A DNA stretch of 64,000 nt, taken from 66-474 sp035606235. GTDB lineage: Bacteria; Pseudomonadota; Gammaproteobacteria; Xanthomonadales; Rhodanobacteraceae. A program made the translations under genes and the position numbers. The DNA lies in contig DATNFU010000048.1 in assembly GCA_035606235.1 (NCBI GenBank), forward strand, positions 9,389-73,388. Reading direction: 5' to 3'. Below the pieces are notes generated by a model. It searched no databases. It worked only from the letters and a program-made list of their open reading frames with translations, and was not told the DNA's origin. Positions within the stretch are counted from its first letter, which is position 1. Every line of letters begins with the position of its first letter. Shown here piece by piece: positions 58,878-64,000 of this stretch.

Positions 58878-60110
58878 TCACAGGCTTCGCCGCGGCGCCA
58901 CCAGCAGGTCGCCGAACAATAATCCCGCGACCAGCGCGATCAGCAGCGTGACCAGCAGGATGCCGGTCTGCGCGCCCATGCCGACTTCGCGGGTAAACAG
59001 ATACGACATGCTGCGGAACCCGACGCTGCCCGGCACCAACAGCAGGATGCCCGGTTCGCGCACCAGCGCGCCCGGTCGCCCGGCCACACGCGCATACAAA
59101 TTGCCGAGCGCACCGAGCAGCAAGCCGCCGATGAACACGCCGAACGGCGCGCCCAGGGCCGCGCCGCCGAAATGCGTAGCCAGAAATCCGACGATCACCG
59201 CGCCGATCACCAGTGGATAATCACGCCGCGCGGCCTGGAACAACATCGCAAACGACACTGCGCCGACCAGCAGCGCCGGCCACTGCGTCCATTCCGGCAG
59301 CGGCGGCAGGGGATGCGCCGCCGGCACGATGCCGAGCACCGTGCAGGCTTGCGCCGCGGCCACGGTGCCGAAAGTCAGTTTCAGCAAGGTCGCGATCGCA
59401 CCGGCCACGCGCGACACGCCGGAAACCAGATGCGCACTGGACAATTCGCGCACCGCATTGGTGAGCGTCATGCCGGGCACCAGGATGATCAGCGCGGACA
59501 GCACTACCGATTTCACCGCCAATGGCACGAGAAAGGCACTCACCGCGATCGTGATGAACGTGGCGACCAACGCGGCGATCGCCTCGCTGGCTGCGGCCAG
59601 CCGAGGCCGGCCGAAGCCGGCGATGGTGAGCGCGCCGATCAGCAGGCCGAGCGCGCCGGATACGATGACGTCTGGCCACGCGGTGCTGAGCAGCACCGCG
59701 ATGCTGGCCGCGGCCAAGCCGTAGCTTGCGACAATGGCGTACAGCGCGCGTCGCGACAGCGGCCGCCCCAGTGCGCGCAGTCGCACCAGTCCATCATGCG
59801 GCGCCAGGCTGCCGTCGATTACCCGGTCGGCGATTTCGTCTGCGCGGCACAGCCGCGCGAGATTGACATCACCGGGCGACATCCGCAGCACCTGCGTGAA
59901 TTGCGCGAGCCCATCGCCACCGCGCTCACTGAACGACAGCACGGTCGAGGTCGGCGTGGACAGCGCTTCGCATTCGAAACCCAGCCGCTGCGCGACCAGG
60001 CCGATCGCCTGCTCCAGCCGCGGCGCCGCGGCGCCGTATTGGTGCAGGCGGCGCGCCAGCTCGATCACGAAGGCGATGCGCGCGCGGGTAGCCGGCTCGT
60101 CGGTGTTCAT
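58878..60110 (-). CDS. threonine/serine exporter ThrE-family protein
   Basis: 410 residues. N-terminal DUF1212 cytoplasmic part (about 10-110) including RLHQYGAAAPRLEQAI; first helix bundle about 120-245; linker; and second helix bundle (DUF3815 type) about 285-400 with GGLLLGALGNLYAR and ILLLVPGSVGFRSMSYL. Both halves are in one polypeptide, as in Corynebacterium ThrE. The family exports threonine and serine. It starts 15 bases after the NfeD gene. Confidence 0.9.
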   Translation of the reverse strand: MNTDEPATRARIAFVIELARRLHQYGAAAPRLEQAIGLVAQRLGFECEALSTPTSTVLSFSERGGDGLAQFTQVLRMSPGDVNLARLCRADEIADRVIDGSLAPHDGLVRLRALGRPLSRRALYAIVASYGLAAASIAVLLSTAWPDVIVSGALGLLIGALTIAGFGRPRLAAASEAIAALVATFITIAVSAFLVPLAVKSVVLSALIILVPGMTLTNAVRELSSAHLVSGVSRVAGAIATLLKLTFGTVAAAQACTVLGIVPAAHPLPPLPEWTQWPALLVGAVSFAMLFQAARRDYPLVIGAVIVGFLATHFGGAALGAPFGVFIGGLLLGALGNLYARVAGRPGALVREPGILLLVPGSVGFRSMSYLFTREVGMGAQTGILLVTLLIALVAGLLFGDLLVAPRRSL

Positions 60111-60125
60111 GCGGAGATTGTCGAT

Positions 60126-60590
60126 TCAATCAGCACGACGCACTTGCAGGGTGGTGCCCTCCACGCCGATCACCTCGACCGTCGCACCGGCCGGCAGGTC
60201 GGGGCCTTCCACCAGCCACTGGCCGTCGCCGACCTGCGCCTTGCCGCGGCCGTTGACGATCGCGGTTTGCAATGTGTAGCGCTGGCCGATCATGCGCGCG
60301 CCACGCCGATTGAGCAGCAGCGCGCCCGGCGCGGCATCGCGCTGCAGGCGTGGACGCACGAATTGCCAGTAGAGGATGCAACTGGCGAACGCCAGTACCG
60401 CGAAACCGATCGCCTGCGACAAAACGCCCAGGGTCGGCAGGATCAGCGTGACCACCGCCATGATTGCCGCACCGATACCGATCCACAGCATGAAATAGCC
60501 GGGCAGCAGCACTTCGCCGGCGATCAGCAGCAGTGCCAGCACCCACCATAGATAATGTGTCGGAAAACCCATCGGAAAAATCTCAAGCAT
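60126..60590 (-). CDS. NfeD-family membrane protein
   Basis: 154 residues. Two or three helices at about 12-32, 35-52 and 58-76 (YLWWVLALLLIAGEVLLPG, then WIGIGAAIMAVVTLILP), then a C-terminal OB-fold at about 90-150 with GKAQVGDGQWLVEGPDLPAG. Short NfeD proteins pair with stomatin/SPFH partners; here it overlaps the SPFH gene by eight bases. They are thought to organise membrane domains. Confidence 0.93.
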   Translation of the reverse strand: MLEIFPMGFPTHYLWWVLALLLIAGEVLLPGYFMLWIGIGAAIMAVVTLILPTLGVLSQAIGFAVLAFASCILYWQFVRPRLQRDAAPGALLLNRRGARMIGQRYTLQTAIVNGRGKAQVGDGQWLVEGPDLPAGATVEVIGVEGTTLQVRRAD

Positions 60591-61539
60591 TCGCGGGCGG
60601 CCGCGGAATGGCGCGCTGATCGGCCTGCCTGGAAAGCGCTTCCTTGGCGATCTCGGCGATACCGGCCAGCGACCCGATGATGCCGGTCGCCTCGATCGGC
60701 AACAGCAGCATCTTCTGGTTCGGCGAAACAGCCATCGCCTTCAGCGCCTCAACGTATTTGCCGGCGATGAAATAATTCAGCGCATTGATGTCGCCGTGTT
60801 CGATCGCGATCGACACCACTTCGGTCGCTTTGGCTTCTGCCGCGGCCAGGCGCTCGCGCGCTTCGGCCTGGCGGAACGCGGCTTCCTTCTCACCCTCGGC
60901 GGAAAGAATCACCGATTGCTTCTCGCCTTCGGCCTTCAGGATCGCGGCCTGGCGAAAGCCTTCCGCATCCAGGATGTTCGCGCGCTTCTCCCGCTCGGCC
61001 TTCATCTGTCGCGCCATCGAATCGATCAGGTCGCGCGGCGGCTGGATGTCCTTCAGTTCCACGCGGGTGATCTTGATGCCCCAGGGATGGGTGGCCTCAT
61101 CCGCCACGCGCAGCAGGCGTGCATTGATCTCGTCGCGCTTGGAAAGCGATTCGTCGAGATCCAGCGAACCGAGCACGGTGCGGATGTTGGTCATGATCAA
61201 ATTGATCGTCGCCAATTCCAGATTGGCGACTTCATAGGCCGCCTTGGCGGCGTCCAGCACCTGATAGAACACCACGCCGTCGACCTTCACCACCGCATTG
61301 TCCTTGGTGATCACGTCCTGCGAAGGCACCGCCAGCACCTGTTCCATCATGTTGATGCGGCGCCCGACTGCCTGATACAACGGCACCAGGAAGTGGAGTC
61401 CGGGTTCGAGCGTAGCGGTGTACTTGCCGAAGGTTTCGACCGTCCATTGATAACCCTGCGGCACGATCCGCACCAGCTTGACCAAGACGATCACCGCGAC
61501 GACCACGATGATTACCGCGAGTATGGCGCCGATTGACAT
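60583..61539 (-). CDS. SPFH/Band-7 (stomatin-like, QmcA-type) membrane protein
   Basis: 318 residues. N-terminal anchor about 4-22 (AILAVIIVVVAVIVLVKLV), SPFH domain about 25-190 (VPQGYQWTVETFGKYTATLE; ITKDNAVVKVDGVVFYQV; GIKITRVELKDIQPP), and a long Ala/Glu coiled coil 195-255. C-terminal residues are basic. It should oligomerise at the membrane with the overlapping NfeD-type protein. It lies 45 bases after the sensor-kinase gene. Confidence 0.94.
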   Translation of the reverse strand: MSIGAILAVIIVVVAVIVLVKLVRIVPQGYQWTVETFGKYTATLEPGLHFLVPLYQAVGRRINMMEQVLAVPSQDVITKDNAVVKVDGVVFYQVLDAAKAAYEVANLELATINLIMTNIRTVLGSLDLDESLSKRDEINARLLRVADEATHPWGIKITRVELKDIQPPRDLIDSMARQMKAEREKRANILDAEGFRQAAILKAEGEKQSVILSAEGEKEAAFRQAEARERLAAAEAKATEVVSIAIEHGDINALNYFIAGKYVEALKAMAVSPNQKMLLLPIEATGIIGSLAGIAEIAKEALSRQADQRAIPRPPANA

Positions 61540-61584
61540 TCCCGTTCCCCTCGTTGTGCGGGTTGGGAGTATAAGCCGGGCGCT

Positions 61585-62952
61585 TCAGGTCTGCGGGATT
61601 GTCAGCGCGACCCGCAGGCCGCCCTCCTCCCGGTTCGCCAGCGCGATCCGGCCGCCGTGCGCCTCGACGATCTCGCGGGCCAGCGCAAGCCCGAGGCCGC
61701 TGCCGCTGCGCTTGGTCGAATAGAACGGCAGCAGCGCGTTCTCAAGCACGGTCTTGCTCATGCCGGCGCCGCGATCGCGCACCTCGATCCGCAATTGCGC
61801 GCCGACGCGCTGCATTTCCAGCTCCACGGTGTCTTCCGCACCGCCGGCTTCGTGCGCGTTCTTGAGCAGGTTCAGCAGTACGTGCTCCATCTGCGCCGCG
61901 TCGAAGCAGCCTCGCGGAGGTGGCGTGCCGATAATCCGGAACTGTGTGTGCAGGGCGAGTTTGTCGAGAAATTCCGGCATCGATAAAACCTGCGGCCGCG
62001 GCGCCGGCAGCTTGGCAAACTCCGCGTAGCCGGCAATGAAGCCGTGCAGGTGTCGCGCGCGTTCGCCAATGGTTGCCAGCACGGCGAGCAACCGCTCGCG
62101 GTCGTCGCGTCGTACCAGTTCCGCGCCCGAATGCGCGAGCGAGGTGATCGGCGCCAGCGAATTGTTCAATTCATGGCTGATGGTGCGAATCACCTTTTTC
62201 CAGGTCGCCACTTCCTGACGCGACAACTCGCGAGTCATGCGCCGCACCAGATACAGCCGATGCGGGCGGCCCTGCAACCGGAAGCCACGTTGCGCGAGAT
62301 GGAAAATTTCCTCGTTGCCTTCGAGCTCCACGCCGAACAATCTATCGCCATCGGCCAGGAGCGCCTCGCGCAACGCCGCAGGTGCGCTTGCCAGCAGCGC
62401 GTCGAGATGCAACCCCGCCGGAGTGCGACCCTCGTTGAACAACTGCCGCGCGGCGAGATTGGCGTACACCACATTGCGATTGGGATCGGCCAGCAGCAAC
62501 GCGACCGGGGTGTTCTGCACCACCGTATCCAGCAGCAGTTCGCGTTCGGCAAGATGCTGACGCTGCTCGCGCAGGGTGGAGCCGAGCGCGTTATGCATGC
62601 GGATCAGCGCGCCGAGTTCATCACGCCGCCTGCTGGCAATGGAAATGCTGAAATCGCCATCGCGATAACTTGCCACCGCGCCTTCCAGCGAACGCAACAG
62701 GCGCTTCAGCGGCGTCAAGGCCAGGTGTGCAAGCCACGCGCACAGCGGCGTCAACACCGCCACGGTCAGCAGCAACCCGCCGATCGGGTCGCGCAACCAT
62801 GAGGCATCGGCGCTGAAGCCGAATTGTGTTTGCAGGGTCTGCACGAATGCAGGCAACGGCCAGACCGTGATGCCCAGATACAGCAACACCGCTCCCAGCG
62901 CGGCGCTGCCGAGCAGCAAGGTCATCCGGCCTTCGAGCGAGAGCAGGCGCAT
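61585..62952 (-). CDS. membrane sensor histidine kinase, NtrY-like
   Basis: 455 residues from ATG 62952; no clear ribosome site, and the frame is open upstream to 63027. Two helices (about 12-32 and 58-80), a HAMP-type linker about 80-135, a PAS domain about 140-240 with LLDTVVQNTPVALLLAD, phosphoacceptor His260 (ISHELNNSLAP), N-box LLNLLKNAHEAGG, and GSGLGLALAREIVEAHGG. The HELNNSLAPI box is NtrY-like. Its partner is probably the sigma-54 regulator upstream, 155 bases away. Confidence 0.9.
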   Translation of the reverse strand: MRLLSLEGRMTLLLGSAALGAVLLYLGITVWPLPAFVQTLQTQFGFSADASWLRDPIGGLLLTVAVLTPLCAWLAHLALTPLKRLLRSLEGAVASYRDGDFSISIASRRRDELGALIRMHNALGSTLREQRQHLAERELLLDTVVQNTPVALLLADPNRNVVYANLAARQLFNEGRTPAGLHLDALLASAPAALREALLADGDRLFGVELEGNEEIFHLAQRGFRLQGRPHRLYLVRRMTRELSRQEVATWKKVIRTISHELNNSLAPITSLAHSGAELVRRDDRERLLAVLATIGERARHLHGFIAGYAEFAKLPAPRPQVLSMPEFLDKLALHTQFRIIGTPPPRGCFDAAQMEHVLLNLLKNAHEAGGAEDTVELEMQRVGAQLRIEVRDRGAGMSKTVLENALLPFYSTKRSGSGLGLALAREIVEAHGGRIALANREEGGLRVALTIPQT

Positions 62953-63107
62953 GGGTGAGGAGCCGGGTCGTATCAGGAGGTTCGTGGTTCCACAACGCTG
63001 CGGCGTGTGACCGGCGAGAGCGTACAACTATCCACCCGGCTCGAGCGCTGCAAGCTTCAACAATATCGTTCCGGCCGCGTCGGAATGACGAGCAAATCGT
63101 GCGATCC

Positions 63108-64000
63108 TCAACCCGCGGTTGGAATCCCGTAGCGCTCCATGCGTCGATACAGCGCCTGCCGCGACAACCCGAGCGCCTGCGCGGCACGGCTGATCACACC
63201 GCCGGCATCGCGCAGCGCCGCTTCCACTGCAGGCTGCGAGGGTTCGTCCAGATTGCGCGCCGCACCGGGTATGGATTCGTATTGCGGCAGGTTCAACTGT
63301 TCGGGAATGATGATGCCGTTGCCGGCCAGCAACGCCGCACGCTCGATCGCGTTCTTCAATTCGCGCACATTGCCCGGCCACTGGTAGGCGAGCAATGCCT
63401 CGCGCGCGGCGTCCCCAAGGCGCGCACGATCGGCGATGAAATGCGTGGCCAGCGGCAGGATGTCATCGCTGCGTTCCGCCAGCGACGGCACGTTCACTTC
63501 GATCACGTTGAGCCGGTAATACAGATCCTCGCGGAAGGTGCCGGCGCGGATCATCGCTTTCAGATCTGCATTGGTTGCGCTGAGCACACGCACCTTTACC
63601 TTGCGCGTGCGCCCCGAACCCAGCCGTTCGAACTCTCCGCTCTCCAGCACGCGCAGCAGTTTTACCTGACCCGACAGCGGCAGCGTGCCGATCTCGTCCA
63701 GAAACAGCGTGCCGCCATTGGCGAGTTCGAAGCGGCCTTCGCGCGCCTTGTGGGCGCCGGTATAGGCGCCCGCCTCGGCCCCGAACAATTCGGCTTCCAC
63801 CAGTTCGGATGGCAGCGCGCCGCAATTGACCGCCACGAACGCCTTGTCGCCCACCAGCGAGTTGGCGTGCACGATCTGCGCGATGCGATCCTTGCCCGCG
63901 CCGTTGGCGCCGGTGATCAATACCGGTATGTCGGCGCGCCCGACCCGGCAAGCCAGTTCCACCGCGCGGCTCATGGCCTCGGATTCGAACACGATTCCGC
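63108..64000 (-). CDS. sigma-54-dependent response regulator (NtrC family), 5' end beyond the window
   Basis: At least 297 residues; the frame is open at base 64000 and family sequence runs right to the edge, so the start and any N-terminal receiver lie beyond it. AAA+ motifs: Walker A GANGAGKD, the sigma-54-contacting loop GAYTGA (canonical GAFTGA with Tyr for Phe), Walker B TLFLDEIG, and R-fingers in FREDLYYRLN. The Fis-type helix-turn-helix SRAAQALGLSRQALYRRMER is at the C-terminus. It should activate sigma-54 promoters when phosphorylated, most likely by the kinase at 61.6-63.0 kb. Confidence 0.92.
   Translation of the reverse strand, partial: GIVFESEAMSRAVELACRVGRADIPVLITGANGAGKDRIAQIVHANSLVGDKAFVAVNCGALPSELVEAELFGAEAGAYTGAHKAREGRFELANGGTLFLDEIGTLPLSGQVKLLRVLESGEFERLGSGRTRKVKVRVLSATNADLKAMIRAGTFREDLYYRLNVIEVNVPSLAERSDDILPLATHFIADRARLGDAAREALLAYQWPGNVRELKNAIERAALLAGNGIIIPEQLNLPQYESIPGAARNLDEPSQPAVEAALRDAGGVISRAAQALGLSRQALYRRMERYGIPTAG

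Overview
The window is GC-rich proteobacterial chromosome. Gene order, protein families and dispersed palindromic repeats point to the gammaproteobacterial order Xanthomonadales (Lysobacterales), most likely a Rhodanobacteraceae or Xanthomonadaceae relative. The main support is lptD-surA-pdxA-rsmA-apaG-apaH, gshB beside pilGHIJ-chpA, pilT/pilU beside yggS-proC-yggT, two ubiquinone hydroxylases, and many REP-like palindromes. The genus is an inference. No phage, integrase, transposase, CRISPR array, rRNA or tRNA was seen. Both edge genes are cut by the window.

Layout, left to right. 1-5.3 kb: partial S9 peptidase, PhzF-like protein, ssb, ispB (octaprenyl diphosphate synthase), a REP pair, and a secreted dienelactone-hydrolase-like protein. 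5.4-7.9 kb: ubiI-like and ubiH-like flavin hydroxylases, which share the ubiquinone pathway with ispB. 8-10.2 kb: a small membrane protein, a cob(I)alamin adenosyltransferase and a deacetylase-family enzyme. 10.5-17.4 kb: lptD, surA, pdxA, rsmA, apaG, apaH, joining outer-membrane assembly to B6 synthesis, rRNA methylation and Ap4A hydrolysis. 17.5-21.1 kb: an IMPase-family phosphatase, bioA, a small secreted protein and rsmE. 21.2-32.6 kb (minus strand): the Pil-Chp chemosensory cluster pilG-pilH-pilI-pilJ-chpA, then a degenerate ChpB-like protein and a ChpC-like CheW protein; it would control twitching motility together with pilT and pilU at 39-42 kb. 32.9-39.3 kb: gshB, tonB, yqgE, ruvX, pyrB, a large lipoprotein and a SnoaL-like protein. 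41.8-44.3 kb: yggS, proC, yggT. 44.4-47.0 kb: pdxH, yjbQ and a BtuF-like protein in overlapping genes, plus an orphan response regulator. 47.2-53.5 kb: aroK-aroB, a small WGR protein with hemE, and valS. 53.6-58.7 kb: an apparent HolD-RimI fusion, pssA, a DUF4124 protein, proS and an H-NS-type protein. 58.9-64 kb (minus strand): sigma-54 regulator, sensor kinase, SPFH protein, NfeD protein and a ThrE exporter.

The best candidates for something undescribed are: (1) a ChpB-like protein in the Pil-Chp operon that has no methylesterase domain but carries a FliM-type CheY-binding peptide, in a cluster without a PilK methyltransferase; (2) a single frame joining a DNA polymerase III psi (HolD)-like segment to RimI; (3) palindromic repeats translated inside ubiH and at the 3' end of pdxA, and REP elements that supply the stop codons of aroB and valS; (4) a small membrane protein beside a cobalamin adenosyltransferase. 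All homology statements come from reading the sequence, not from database searches.
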